Assembly (NCBI RefSeq): GCF_902459465.1
Contig: NC_047082.1
Span: 7,667,407 to 7,731,406 of the forward strand
From: Asterias rubens
Lineage: Eukaryota; Echinodermata; Asteroidea; Forcipulatida; Asteriidae
Length of the DNA: 64,000 nucleotides
Direction: 5' to 3'
Part shown: positions 12,601 to 27,600 of the stretch, piece by piece
Layout: the number at the start of each line of letters is the position of its first letter
How positions within the stretch are numbered: position 1 is the stretch's first letter
Program-made: the position numbers and the translations under genes
The notes under the pieces: model-generated
The model's database searches: none
Told to the model about the DNA's origin: nothing
The model's input: only the letters and a program-made list of their open reading frames with translations

Positions 12601-15600
12601 TTCCATAAGTGCACTAGCCAGACACATAACTGTAAACCCTTACAGTCCACAAGGCTGTACTCTGTCATTAAGTCTTACATCTTAAATATGCACCTCTCTC
12701 AGTCACAAAAGATCTCCTGTATCCAGTGATTAACACCTTGGAGATTATATACTTCACTACAAACACCAGCTACTTTTTTTCATGGGTAGGGTACATGTGT
12801 GCAGAAAAGATTTTGCATTATTCATATGGAGCTCCTATAATCTGCTGTCCTTCCATTCAAACATGCATTGAATCTTCAAACACTGACAGCACACATGTCA
12901 ATGGGTGGGGGAAGGACAGTCCACATGGCTCACTCATGGTCTACCCCTTCATGGTTCACTAAGCAACCTGTATGACCCTTTTGAAATGATCAAGTGGTGT
13001 GGCTGCTATGGTGAGTGATACACAAACAAACTCATGAATATTATGACATGCTAGATTGTAGATTTGCATAAAGCTTATGAATATGTATGATCTGTAGTCT
13101 GATGAGCTGACCTAGAAAAAGAGCTCCCATCTGTGTATGACCCTAATAGATAGGATCAAGCGGTTTGGCTGACATACTACTCATGAATGTTTTAGACAAT
13201 AAATGTACAATTAAAACAAAACTTGTTCTCACAAATCTTTGAAAATGTTACTTCTTTAATTGATTTTATTATCTTGGAACAGTCAGCAAATATTAAACTA
13301 AGCAAAGTGTCTGGTCTGATCAAAAAATAAATGACATTAAATAGCAGCCCTGGAATTTCAAAAATAAATGACATTAAATAGCAGCCCTGGAATTTCACCT
13401 TATTTTACATAGGGCACTTCTTTTAAAAAATCTCAGAGTCTATAAGAAACTTTGAAAAGGGCACAAAGGCCAAGAACCAGGCCAACAGAGGGCCCATTCC
13501 TTTATGAAAATTGTGACACACAAAATTGAAAAGTTTTAATTTCAACAACAAATGAAATATAATTTTCGCTGCAAGTATGACATGCTTTTATGAAGCATGT
13601 TTTATTTTTTTAAACAAACATTAAGCAATGCATATAAACATTTTACAGAACAGGTTAAAAATAAACAAGCTTCGTTTTTTTGCCGTTTATTTTTTTTAAA
13701 AAGAGTGCAATCCATTTAAAGGAAAGGTTAAAGGTTAAAGTTTTAAACAGAGATTGATTAACACACTAGATGCTAAGGATTACAAGATGCTACCCAGGGC
13801 TCAAGTTTGGGGGAAACCCCACAAGACTGCAGGGATGGTAGCTCAACTAAAAAAGCGTTCTGTAACCGTTTGTTATAAAATCGATATGGTTAGAAAGATG
13901 TTGTAACTTCTAAAAAAAGTAGAACACAATGATCTACACAAATATGCCTCGAAATTGCGTGGTTTTTGTTTTACCTCGTCGACAAACACCATTTATGGGA
14001 GTCAAAAATTTGACTCCCATAAATAGCCGATTGTGTTAGTACGCGACGTAAAATTAAAACCGTGCAATTTTGAGTGATACTTGTGTGGATCATTATATTC
14101 TACTTTTAAAACATCTTTCTAACCATATGCATTTCATAACAAACGGTTTCAAATGCTTTTCATAGACCAACTCGTCCGATCCAAGGCAACGTGTTCCTTT
14201 TAAACATGAAGAACACACAGTTTCATATTTGAGCTGTAAAAAATTTGAGCAATAACATTTTTTTCTTAACTTTCCTATGGGTATTCAATACTCAACGTAA
14301 TTGAAAGATCATTCATCATCATTCGGCATAAACTTGCGTCCATGGCCGTCTCGAAAGATAATTGTATTTATCCAATTAAATTTTAAAATGTAGTGAGGTG
14401 TAACTTAAAATGAAAAGACCCTGGACTTGTCAGGTCATAAGTTTACTGGCCAAGGCTAAAAATTACTGGCCTCGGGCCAGTGGCCCATTGTCAAGTTGGA
14501 GCCCTGCTCCTATATCTTGCTCCTTACCTATTGTTTGTTTAAACTGTTTAACCTTTACCTGCTTTTAAACACTGTACATTCCTTTGTAATGTTTTTATGA
14601 AATAAACAAATAAATATACAAATATTATATGATGCTCTCATATTGTAACTGAAGTAGATCTCTCTGGAGTTGAGCATTCTGCCACATCATCTTATAAGCC
14701 TCCTCCTTAGCAGTCTCTGCCCTCCTCTTTGTCTGCAATACCAACATCTTAGCCTTGTGCTCTGTCTGCGCTATCTGAAACATGGACGACTCATATGGAG
14801 ACATTCCTTCAAGAACGTCAACATCTACATCGCTGTGCCGTTCCGCTGAAGGCTCACGGACGAAACTCCCGCTGTTGCCAAAGTCCCCCCAAGAGTCCCG
14901 ATGACTTGCAAACGCACTTGAGAATCTTCTCCGTTGTGGCATATCGTGCCTTTCCATAGCAGGAAATGTACGCATCCTCTTGGCTGAATGCCACGGTCGG
15001 CTTGAGGAGTTCTTCTGCTGGCGTTGACCATCACTCCGGTTGAAGATACTAGTGCTGACGGACACGGGGTGGTTATTGGCAACGACAGCTCTCTTTGGTA
15101 AGACATGTTCAGATCTTGATCTGAGTGGGGTCACTGCAACCGGGGTCGCTATTGTCTCCCCTGACTCTTCAGGCGTTGATTCAATTACATCAGGAAGAAC
15201 ATAATCAAATTCTAGTTCTTCTTTGACCGGTATGGGCTCGATATCAGCATCAATTAAGTGTACTATTTCAGTTCCGCTTTCTTCATCGTTCTGCTCGTCT
15301 ACATCAATCTCTTCGTTCTCAAGATTGATGCTAACTGTGAATTCGTTCGTTTCCCTGAAATAACAAAATTTAAAAAAATTAAAAGCTTAATGTTGCAAAA
15401 AAAAAAGTTTTTTTTTTTATATAAAGTGCTTCGAAATATAGAATTTGAACTGCCTCTAACTACCGGGCAATCTCTGTGGTCTTGTTGGTAAGACACTGCT
15501 CTAGATTGGCAAAGGTCGTGGGTTCGAATCCCATCAGAGTAATATGCCTGTGATTATTTTTCACAGAACTCAGGAAAGTGCTTTTGTAAACAGTGCTTAC

Positions 15601-18600
15601 ATACATCGATGTAAGGGTTAGACCAAATAGTATTCTTTATCCAAGATGCAATTAAGATTTGGTTTTTCTTCTTTTGCCCCACTGAGGGCAAACGAAATAA
15701 CAGCGCACCTGTTTTTTCTAGCCTCCGCTAGTAGACGTTCATGCTCCTTATCGTCTGGATTGAGTTCCTCTTTGAAAGGTTTGATCATCTCATACACAAG
15801 GAAACTTGTATCATCGGGACGGATGACATTAGAGCCTGGAGCTGGAATATCTGCACCCGAGTCCACACAAGCCTTTAACCAAATACCAACTTCCTTCTTA
15901 GCTTTTAATTTCAGACGACGATACAAATCCTGAAATAAAAAGAAAACAAGTTTGATTTAATATCACAAACAATTTGTTTTATTCACTCATTTGTACTTTG
16001 ACAAAGAAAAAAACCATCACCACTAATGGACAGCGCCCCTTTTTAAGCTGACTAAAAAGTCTGAAAACTACTTTTTTTTTAAATAATTTTCGTTAACAGA
16101 ATTTTTGTTTACAGCTGTTTTTATGTATACGGAAATTTATTGACTGATAATGAGAAATATGCCATGAACCAGTCACATGCCGTTTAAATTTTCTCTCTAT
16201 TTGTTCTCATTTTTTTGCACAGTTCCATATTTGGTTATATAATAAGCGGGGTTTGAATATTATATCTATTGATTTTATAACAACTTGAGTAAAATATATA
16301 ACTATTGATTTAATGACTATTTGCTTTTGCAACTAAATATTATTTGATTTATTTTTTAATCTGAGATCCGTAATCCTAGTTTAAAAAAATGCCTAATATG
16401 CATGATAATAAGGGGCCATTGATACTAGTCAATGTTAAAAAATTGCATCATATACCTTCATCTGAGTGAAGTTACGTGGATGGGAAGCCATACGATGAAA
16501 CCTCTTAGAGATAGTTGCCCAGGCTTTATATTTATCAGAGTTGCTCTTATGATCAGTCTTCCGGCTCTCCAAGATCCCGACGTAATCCGCAATCAGAGAG
16601 AGCAGCAACATCTTGTCCTCTTCACTGAAGTTGTCTGCTCGAGTCTTCTTTCCAGCACTCGTACTGCAAAGTCGACTCGAAAACATTTTTTATCTGCGTG
16701 TGTTGACTTTTCTGTACACACAACTCAACGAGCACTGATTTGACTACAGCACAGTTTCTCACATTGGATGATGACTCCACAGTTGTTTCTCACATTGGAT
16801 GATGACTCCACAGTTGTTTCTCACATTGGATGATGACTCCACAGTTGTTGTTACAGGTTAAAACACATACCAGGCCTTAGTATGGTGCTAGTCCTGAACC
16901 AAGGTACACACTAGACTAGCATGAAACAATTCAGCGTTACAACAAAGCAGTGTAAACACCCCTGTGATACAGCATAATGGCCAGACATCAAAATGGTGAG
17001 AGCCAAAACACTGCTGTATGTCCCCACGTATGCCTAACACAGAACCCTTGTTATCAAGCACAGGCCTACACAATACACTCTGCACTCAGGACAAGCTTGG
17101 GTGAGACATGCTATAGGCCTAAACACTACTGTGTAATATGTATGGGAGCATGGTTCAGAGTTGTCTACATCAATAAAACACACACACAGCCTAGCCAGCC
17201 AGTGAGCGCTTCGGTTCAGTGTGGAGGCGAGTATTATTTGTGGAGGGGTGCTGGCATTTTAGGAGGGGCACTGTAATGTGCATAGAGAATGGTCCATGGT
17301 CTGTTTTTCGCACTAACAGGTGCTATGTGCAGGTGTCTAGAGAAGTGTTGTGGAGCTAAAGGTGACATATTAAGAGGAAATGAGAGTTGAGACTCATATG
17401 ATTTTCCAATTATTAATAAAATATTTTTCTGCCAATTAAGGCTGCCTCTCTCTGGCCATGGGGATGGCAATACTTAAAAATCTGTTATTCTTTCATTTTT
17501 GAATGAACTTCAGTAAGATTTAATATTTACACATTTAATTCATTTTAAAAATTTATAAAGACTACATTTCAATCATGCTCTTAATTAATCAAACATTTGC
17601 ATACACCTTGTGTTTGCCACAAACATGATGAGTAGGCTAAGGTTCTTTTCAGGAAATGCCTCTCAACATATAGGGCCCATGATTTTCTGTCTCAGATAAA
17701 TTAAAGGCCTTAAAAAATTGCCCTCACAAATCACCACTGTTCCCCACCAAAAATAATTTACAGATTTCATTTTTTCCTCTAAAATGAATTAAAGAAACTG
17801 CACACCTCTGGTAACTGTCTCCTAACATTATGCATTAAATAACAAACCTGTGAAAATTTGGACTCAATTGGTCATCGAAGTTGCAAGAGAATTAATGAAA
17901 GAAAAGGCACCGTCGTTGCACAAATTTGTTTGCTTTCAGGTGCCTAATAAAAATTATTTTGCACCATCCAATCTTGACAGTTTGAACTCGTCTTTCAGAC
18001 TCTACAGATCAACTGATTTTGATTACTGCCTTAATTATTTGAAATAAATTAAAATAGACTATAATTTTAAATCTTCCAGCGCAACAACAAATATGCAAAC
18101 AAACTTTTATATTGCTGTTGTTTATTAATTCTTAGTTTCCATGCAGGGTCATCAGGTCTGCACTTTACAAAAGCATTTGCCTCCATGCCCCCTGCCCGGT
18201 GCCCTTGAATGCCGCTATCCCATTTACAATTTCCTCAGAGGGTGCCCTTATTACCAAGGAGACAATGCCTTGGACGGTGCCCACTTTTCAATAATGAAGC
18301 TAAGCACACAGGCCTGCAATATCCTTATTTTCAAAATAACTTTTGAAAGAAATATTCATTCCCAAACTACAAACTACTTACCATGAAATGGGTGGCAATG
18401 GTTTTTTGACCGACAACTTCCGCAGATGGTACCAACGACTTAAGCCGGTGATATACATGCTGCAAAATGCGATCCGTCTACAAATTCGGGTTTGGCATTT
18501 TATACCAACTGACGCTCAAGTCACAATGAAGAGGTGTTTTATGACAAACAAACTTGGTTTACAAATACAAAGAATCATGTTACTGAAATTAAGAGTATCT

Positions 18601-21600
18601 TATAAACAGGCAAATCAAGACCGTCGGTTGATACTTCAACTCTGCGTCAGAGCAGACAAAGGTGTTTCCAGACGAAATAATATTGAGTTGGGAGGGGGGG
18701 GGGGGGGTAGGGGGCCCTAGTAATAGGTCATATAAACAAACATTCTTAAAATGGTCTGAGTGTTATAGGTCTTTTCTTTTATAAGGCCTGCTGTTCAAGA
18801 ATTATTGTACTAGGCATTGACTAAACATATTTAGACACCTACCGCAATGGCACCCGAGCATAAAAAGGATCCCTCCTCAATTGTATCACAACACTGGCAT
18901 AAAGAGATGCATGTATCCGCTCCATCATTTAAGAAGCACGTAGAACAAACTTTGGCCTGATGCTCAACGCTGCTCCTGGCGTGCTGCAATTCACTCTCGC
19001 TGCTCAGTCTGCATCTTAAGACTACATCAATGATTGTGACAGACGCTGAGCTCGTCGTACATCGTCATTTACGACGGGATAGACCAAGATAGAAAGTACA
19101 AACCTAACCTCCACAACACAACTAAAATTCATCTCAAAAGCTCAATCTGGAACTCCTTTCACATTCTGTTTGTGTGATGAGCGCATTGATGGCACTGCCT
19201 ACTTCACAATATTGATTCAGTACTCGTTGAGTGTAACTTTGTACTCTACAAATGCGTGAACAAAATTGAACCTCTTCAACACAACACCATCTCATAATTG
19301 AAAAGTGGACAGGTATCCACTATCCTTCATCAAGCAGTCCACATAGGTTTTTCTAATGATGGTGTATGCTTTCATACTATCACCTGCCATTAATAGAATT
19401 CTATTTGCTGAAAGGTTGTAAACAGTTGTTACTCTTGCATAGATACAATGTGTGTATTTGTAGAAGCATTAGGAAAGCAAGCCAAGGACAAAAAGCTGCG
19501 TTTGTTCCCAGTGGGTGTAGGTAAATTCCTCTGCAAACATGGGATTTTATTCTGGGCTGAAATAATCCATATCAACTGATTGTGGTTTTCATAGCCAGAG
19601 GGCACATGCTCAGGGTTTAACACTAATGCAAAAGATAACATGTTGTAATGGAATTCCTTTTTGGTTATCAAAGGTTTAACATGGTCCTCTTACTTGGTCA
19701 TTGTATCAGGTTGAAAAGGAGGAAGGGAACATGGTGGAAAGAAAGAACTACCTTATTTTTTTTGCTCAAAGGATGGATTTGTAATTGGGTAGATTTAAAT
19801 CTTTAAGAAGGGGAGAGATGCTAGAGGTCCATGTAAAATGAACCTTTCAAGTCGACATACAAGTAATTATCTTGTACACAATAATGATAAGAACGAATTT
19901 ATATAGAGCTAAAAGTATCGCTAATGCTGTATTTGAAAAGTAAGGAAGAGTACAAGAGCAAGTGGTGAAAGAAGAGTCTTGTTTTACAACTTTCTAAGGC
20001 AAAATTCAAAGCCACTGAGTGTAACTTGTAAATGGATGGCTGCTGAAAACAAACACTCATCCATTTATGATGTTCTATATAATAAGACAAGAAATACAGA
20101 GAAAGTGGGGGAAAGATGAAGCTTATTTGCATGTATTGTATAAGTGAACAATTTGGACACTCAGTTTTTAAATTTCAAGCGAATTTGTACACCCTTTTAT
20201 ATAATCCTGGCTTAAACCTTGTTTACAAGGCAAACTTCAAAACAATGAAATAATAATATTGAATACAATTGTGTAGACTATAATTGGATGGCTACTAAAA
20301 TCAAACTCATCAATCATTAATTTCTGCTCTACATAAGAATTAAAGACTCCTAAAAGAGAAAGTGGGGGAAGATCACATAAGAACTGTTTCAAGGCAAACT
20401 TCAAAACCATTAGGTGGGTAATTGGACGTCTACTAGAAACAAATACATCACTCTCTACATCCATTTCTGGATGCTCATGAAATCATCACCTTTGTTTTTA
20501 GACTGAGGCTGTTAAATAGAAAACTGCAAAACTTCTGCCTGATGTTCAATTGCTATTGCAAACAACAACTCCCTACATCAAAATAAAGGGCGACTCTTTT
20601 AGCATAGAGCAAAGAATATGCTCTTAGGCGTTGTACTCACTTGTCCCCATCTGCTTGAAGTTTTAAAGAGTTAATTTGTGTTGAGTGGCAGTCAATTAAC
20701 CAAGTGAGGTTTAGTTACAAGCTAATTAGTGAAAGTTGTTAGGCCATATGGGTGATTAGCCTTGTGTTAAGTGATAGACAGTATTGACCATAATGCAACA
20801 GATTAGAACACAACCTTGTAATAGTCTGAAGTTTATCCATTTTCATAGGCCTCAAACCATCTCAGAGCAAAGGAGCAAACTGTATGTCAGTAGTGAGTCT
20901 TAGACTTGCCACTGGTGTAAAGTTCCAGAAGTGAATTTTGTTATTGTTCTTACAGGAAGTGCTCTTTACAGCTCTGGAAAAGAAGGGGCTGCATGCCCAT
21001 AAAAACAAAACTTTCAGGACTGAGCAATGGTGAAAGCCTAAACAGAAGTCCATTATATTTAAAAACATCTTTAGTCAATTTACAAATTTATCAGTAAATT
21101 TACTACCAACCCGGGAATGGGATCAGATGAGAATCAAATTGAACATACAAATTTGTTTGCCCGAAAAACATTGATTGCTTCAACTCAACATTTGAAATGA
21201 AAAGTTGATTAGAAATGTACCAAAATAAAGTCAAAGGATAAGAGGGATTTGATTAAAGTTTTAAATACCTTACCTTTTACATGTATAGTATTCCGAGCAG
21301 GAACCAAGCGTCCTGAATGTCTTTGTAGTTTTGGTTTTCAAACCAGTTATCGGTTGTTTGATCTTTGCTAACATACTACTTCCAACCATTTTTTTATATT
21401 TTTTGTAGCATTATCCTACAAGTCGGTGGTCACATCCAAGTGAGCAGACTTAATAACTTCCAGCTTGGATTGCCTATCTTCCATGATCCATCGTAAGTAA
21501 TCCATCGTCCAGATTAGATTCCTCAGTTGTGAACAACCATCAGTTTCACGTCTTAAAATGCAACTTTGATGAGCACAGTGTCCAAAGAAAGTCTGTTCTG

Positions 21601-24600
21601 AGATTTTTGTAACTACGGAATCATTACAACAAAAGACCAACACCAGACAGATCAAGATGAACAACAATAACACATTGTGCTCTGCATTCTAAGTGAGAGA
21701 TTCTTTAGTTTTCAACTACAATAACAATCAATAGACAAACAATACAAGATGATCCTTCAACTGGTATTAACAGCAGATGAAAGAGTTATTGATTCTATAC
21801 TCTGGTGGCCTATCAATTAGTGTGCTAGGGATTTGATAATAAAACCTGAAAAAAGTCAAAGGTCTTCAGACCATGCAGAAAAGAAAGTCTCTCAAGTGTA
21901 AAGGATTGGACATACTCAAAGTATACATGCAGGAAAAGCTCTCAAAATATGGACAATTAATTATTGTTTGCCTTATTTGCTATATTAACACATTTCTAAA
22001 GTCAAGGCCAGGCCAGGTTGCATTTGAATTTCAAATGTAAACAAATAAATAAAAGGCACAAAAGCCAAGTCAAAAACCTTCTCCAAACTAAAAAAAAAAA
22101 AACTAACTTTTTTATACTATTTACTAATTAGCATAAATTTCTACTAACCGTTTCTTTTTGCGTTTGAGCATCATGGCTCCGAAAGACACCCACTTTGAGC
22201 TGATTTTAGGCAGAGCCAGTGGAGAAATATTCCTTTTCCCAGTGTTTGCGCTGATTCCTTCTACTTTAAGATCACCTTCAGAATCTCTTGGCATTATTTT
22301 AGATGACTCTCTTGCATGTAAACGCAACTTTTATGCAAGTCAGCTGGTATGCAAGTCAGCTGGTACAATTACCATGTTGAGCTACGACTGTTCGCCATAC
22401 TTTTGTTTTGCCTTTGAAGATTCCCCTGCTCATTTTATTTCACTGAGATTAACGTTCACAATGAGATAAAGTTACTCCATGATGTTGTCTTTTTATGTTG
22501 TCGTGTTTCATAAACAAGTGTCTCTCACCCACTACCGATTCTAACGTAGCATGTTGACTACTTCTCACAAGTTGTTAGCTTCCAATTCACATCATCTATT
22601 TGCATTTACACAAAAAAATATACCATTCCAACATCAAACCAGACAAGAACAAACCTTGTGCTGAAAGTCACTACAAAATAAAAACCATCAAACATCTATT
22701 TCTCAGGTTCGCGTCTAATCTCATTAAATATTAATTGAGAAATTCAAACGGGAACGCTCCATTCGGGCAAAAAGGGGGGATAAGTTCTGGCTGCTCCTCT
22801 GCCCTCTGTAGGATCTGAATCAATATTTCATTGATGGAATCTTGATAAACTATCGGGGCACTTCAGGAAATCAATGGAGAAAACACTTCAGAATACTAGG
22901 TCTAAAAAGGCTTGGACAATCCTATCAGTTTAGGCATTCGACCTCTGGCACATGTAAAACATAATGTAGCAACATCTTTTCAAGTATACAAGCTGCAGAT
23001 CAGGCCATGAACAAATTAATGTGTGTTTTATGGGCCGCCTCCCGCGTAATAATTTATAGGCATACTACAATTGTCATCTTGTGTAAATAGTGAAAACAAA
23101 AGTCAAAAAGTGAACTACTTTGAAAGATGCAAAAAAAAGGTAATGGCCTGGCATATGTCTAAACTAGCAGCTCAAAGGCTTTTTTAGCCTTCGAGAAACA
23201 CTGTGTTGGGTTCAAAGCTCTTAAAACAAAATGCCTTGAATAAAACACAATTAGACTTAAAAAAATAAATCATACAACAAACTGGCTCATGCATTAAGTA
23301 TGCACAAAAGAAGCTTGATATATCCAACCTTCTTCTGAATAAGAGCATCTTCTCATTGATCTGGCAAGGATAACCTTTGACCTGAAGTTTATCTTCTGTA
23401 TCAGCTACATCCAAGTGAGGCGGGCTAACAACATGTCCAGTCGTAGTACGAGGCCGGAGAGGTTTACTCTGAGGTCTTGTATAACGAGAATACCTCAAGA
23501 AGTGCTTGGATTTACTTGAAGACGTCTTGTAGAAGTTAGATGGAGACGTGTCCAAAGAAGTGCAGATGAAACGTTCAGTACTGTTACGCCTCATTGCGAC
23601 AAATTTATTCTTAGTTTGTTCAAGTGAACAAGAAGACTATCTGACAATGTCAATCAGTATAAGCTGAATAACAAGATTGAAGGAAACTCTACACATCAAA
23701 CCACTGTGATCATAATGACAATTCAAGCTTGATCATAATGACAACTCAAGCTGCGCTCCTGCATCCAGTTACTAAACTGTGATCAGAAAACACAGAAAAT
23801 GTCATACTCGGAAGACAGCAGAGCTAAATATATCATAGTCGGCATAATGGGGGGCCTATTGTCATTAAAGAACAATGACGCAGCATACGAGATTCATCTC
23901 CATCATCAGACAACTGTCTGCATCAATATGTTATTTTTTCCACATAAAATTCTGAAAATCTATCCTAGCAGACAAAGCTCCCACTCAGACCTATTCATAT
24001 GATAAAATTATAACCATCTTCCTATGACGGCTACCGGGGATGTATTCTTGACATTTTCAGGAAGGGAAACGTATGACTGTGCGGTTTTGCTTTAGCAGCG
24101 CAGGTGGAACTAAGAAAGGAAAAAATCACACGATGGATGGAAGGATACAGCTAGACTTTTAAATTGATCTCAGCCTCAAGCTAATTTTACTGTTCAAAAT
24201 TAAATATTATAAATTAATGAATGCGGAGAATCTACTACTGACTCAGGCAAGAACTTCATTTGCATACTTCCCTGAAATATCTTTAAAGAAATTCATGATT
24301 TCAGGGTAGTATGCAAATGAACTTGCGTGTTATTCATTCAAGTCATACACTGACAATTCCACAGTAAATTGAATTATGCATTACATTTACTACATTATAT
24401 TCACTAATTGCCAACGGAGGAGAAATTCGTTCACGCAAGAGCATATATTTCTGTGTAATAATGTATGAAAATGAACTGCTCAAATTAATAATACACATCT
24501 GTTGTGTTTTTCAGTTTTGTATAGCAGAAAAAAGGAAAGAAAAGGGGAGAAACTAGCAGAAGTTATTCCATTTGGAAAATCATTTGAAAAAAGGAGCAAA

Positions 24601-27600
24601 TCAAGATGAAACTGCTCCTACTGCGATTGACACAAAAAAAGTACATTTTTTTAAAGAAGTGGTTACTGAAAGGAGTGACATAAGTAACTCGACCTATTAA
24701 ATTACAATAACGATAATATCAAAAGTTTACAACTTACTCTCTGTTTGACCATTCAACATTATCAGTTCTTGGGTAGCCCATAGGAGTGGAAATATCATGG
24801 TTCTGTTTCAGCTGAGTGTAGCGAAGCCTCGGTCGTATCGTTCCACTTCTCACATCTTGCCGTGGCTCCCGAGAAGTGAGATTCCTCTCAATTGAGATGT
24901 CATTTTCTCCTATTTTTACTGAGAATCCCTTGAAGAATAATCCTGTCGTCTCTCTGATGGGTTTCATTGTGGAATAGTCGACGTGCCACAATTTTTATTG
25001 AGATAGCTCTAATCCATAGAGTCCGATGAGATAATATTTGTAGTTTCTTATCATGGTCATAAACTGGAGATGTTAGTCATTTGTAAAACAAAATGTCAAT
25101 TAGCCTTTAGGAGATTTACTTTAGATTATAACAGAAGAATGTTGTGGTAGTATCAGCTGGAAACAGTTCCCAAGGTTAGTCGATTTGGCTAGACTTATAT
25201 TCATAAACATAAAGAAGTAGTTTGTTCATTCTCTTCAAAGCGTTGTTGTGTTAACATGAGCATTTTAAATTCGCATGTTTGATAACTGCTGATCATGACC
25301 CAGAAATATTTGGCTAATAAAAGCCATTCCAATCAATTCTTGCTTGGAATTTCAAATGTGTACATAAAATCATCTAACTTGAAGAAAACAGTTCAAGTTG
25401 AAAAGTCCACGGATGATGTTTGCAAACGGGGCCCAAAGCATCCAACTAATTTCTGATCAGTCATGTGGAATATCAAAGATTCACTTAGAAGTCAGGTTGG
25501 CTGAGTGGTTTCTGTCCCTGCCTTTCACGTGGACCTGGTTCAGTTCCCGGAGCGATGCGTTCATCATGTGGATGTGGTTTTTTTCAGTCCCTACCTGACT
25601 GCATGGGTTTTTCTCCCATGTCTAAAGCTTGAAATTTCTACGTCTTCTCTACAACAAAAAAGTTTGGTGTGATGTTTCCATTAGGATGTTTTGCCAACTA
25701 TAAAATTCAGATTCAGATTCAGACAGGATATGTAGCATGTTGATCCAATGACAGTACTAGAGAAGATCTGTGAGGTTCATCATGTACAGTAGTCTCATTA
25801 TGTCAACACTGTAGGGTTTGCCTAAAGTCTTTCAGCCATGAGATTAAGATTCCTAGCTCTTCCTTTTTGCTTGAAGACAATGCTGCAAATCAGGAAAATC
25901 TTCTGGTCAACAAAAAGAGAACACTCCATATGAAGGATACAATGATCAGGAGACGACATTCCAAGAAAGGGAAAGTTTTATAAACAACTGTTAAGTGTTA
26001 CTCGGTAGACTATTATAGTTTCTGGAAAAAACAAATGATGAAAAAAAAAAAGTTTTTAATAACATTACATCATTTCCAGAACGGGCCTTTCATAAGCCTG
26101 TGGTTTTTTTTAAATATAAAGCTCTCTAATAACTCAGACTATGCAAAAAAACAAGAGAAAAGTTCGAGCAAACACAGCTTTTAACAAGTATTTTTGTTAT
26201 TTTTCAACAGCGCACAAAGCAAGTACAATGCCTCAGACCACAGAAATGTGGACTTTTTTATACTTCCCAGTGGACTTTTTAATACTTCCCAGAATGTTTG
26301 TGAATGTTTTGAAACACACTTGCTTAAAATAACACCAAACTCCACCTTGTGCATGGTTTGAGTGCTTTTATTTTATAAGCCATGGAGGTAGAAATAGTAA
26401 AACTAGCACACGTACCTTCAAGCGTTTTCCTACAATTATCGTTTTAGTTGCATGACCAATCATCGTATAAATTTACATGACTGCCTTAGGGTGGCTGACT
26501 GCTGTTGTGCCAGTCAGCCGGAGGTGGCAGGCTTGAACAAGTTTCCTAATCATCACCGGCAACACCAGCAGTGAAAGTTTCACACACCCTTCAATACTTT
26601 GAACACAGAGGTATTATCATCAGTATAAAGCGCACTCCATAGAGAGCATTATTTCCAATCCCCAGCACACAATAATCCTGGTGAAATCCACCCACTACAC
26701 CATGGGGATTCAGCCCCCTTAAGTTATTTATAAGGCCATTGCAGGTATTCAAGGCACTAGTGGATTGGGAGCTATTCATTACCCCCTCGTAGGTATTTAG
26801 GATGAAAAGGTTCACTGATTTGACAAGAGTTGTGCTCCTATAATGAGACTAACAGAGCCTGTAATCAATGAAGATTCTTACAGCCAATCAGCGGTGAACG
26901 TAGCTCCATGGTGACTGGACTGACCGGGCGTAAAGAAAGGAAATATAATTTTGTTTTAAACTCTCAAATTAAAGGCCCATTCATAATTTGTTAGTGTCTG
27001 TTAGATTCACACATGCTATAGTGATAGTATGAGCTAAATACTTGACATTCATATTTCGAGTGGTTTAAAGCAAGATTACCAAATTATACTAGACGCTGCA
27101 AAGTGAACAAACATTATCTACTTTGGTTGTATCCAGAGAAACAGATAATCATTAAAAGAAAACTACCCGGCAACTTACAAAGGTAGGCTGACTTCTGGAA
27201 AACTGATCTACAAACAAATATAGTTTTGCAACAGCATATTTTCAAGTAATAATTACCTTCACCTTCCCTATAAAAACTCAATGTTGTACCACAGAGAAGA
27301 TATAATAAACCACAACAGCTTTTAAATTAAGACAAAATCTTATCACAACCAGTCTAAGCAGAGACAAGAACTCAAAAACTTGGATTCCATGAAGCATGGG
27401 ATCTGGCTTTTGACACCTGAAACATTCCTGACGGATATTAACAACCAAGGAATCACACTATGATCATAATGCAGCTGCAGGTTAATGTGAAGACAGCTGG
27501 CTTACAGTTGTGAAAACTGTTTCAATTTATCATTCTCATGACAACGTGAAATATGATTTACCCGATTGACCTTTGATATGGTGTCACTACTGTACCTTCA

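Larger units (their letters stand above)
8605..14624. other. Long intron of the outer gene, repeat-rich
   Basis: It lies between the 8604-8396 exon and the nested Myb-like gene. It holds a diverged gggcccaatttcatgg-type repeat (about 8667-8830), a 37-bp direct duplication (about 13325-13400), a large foldback element (13840-14200) and several short open frames without domains. An aagatggc motif near 9902 beside a GC-richer patch could be a promoter or part of a mobile element; I cannot tell. No supported gene was found. Confidence 0.45.

Noticed and set aside
15478..15545. A functional tRNA gene
   Set aside because: A-box and B-box words are present, but the acceptor stem does not pair well and the flanking body matches a SINE layout.
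18343..18720. Plus-strand open frame of 125 codons ending in polyglycine
   Set aside because: The end is a guanine homopolymer and the rest shows no family motif; a possible splice context was not found.
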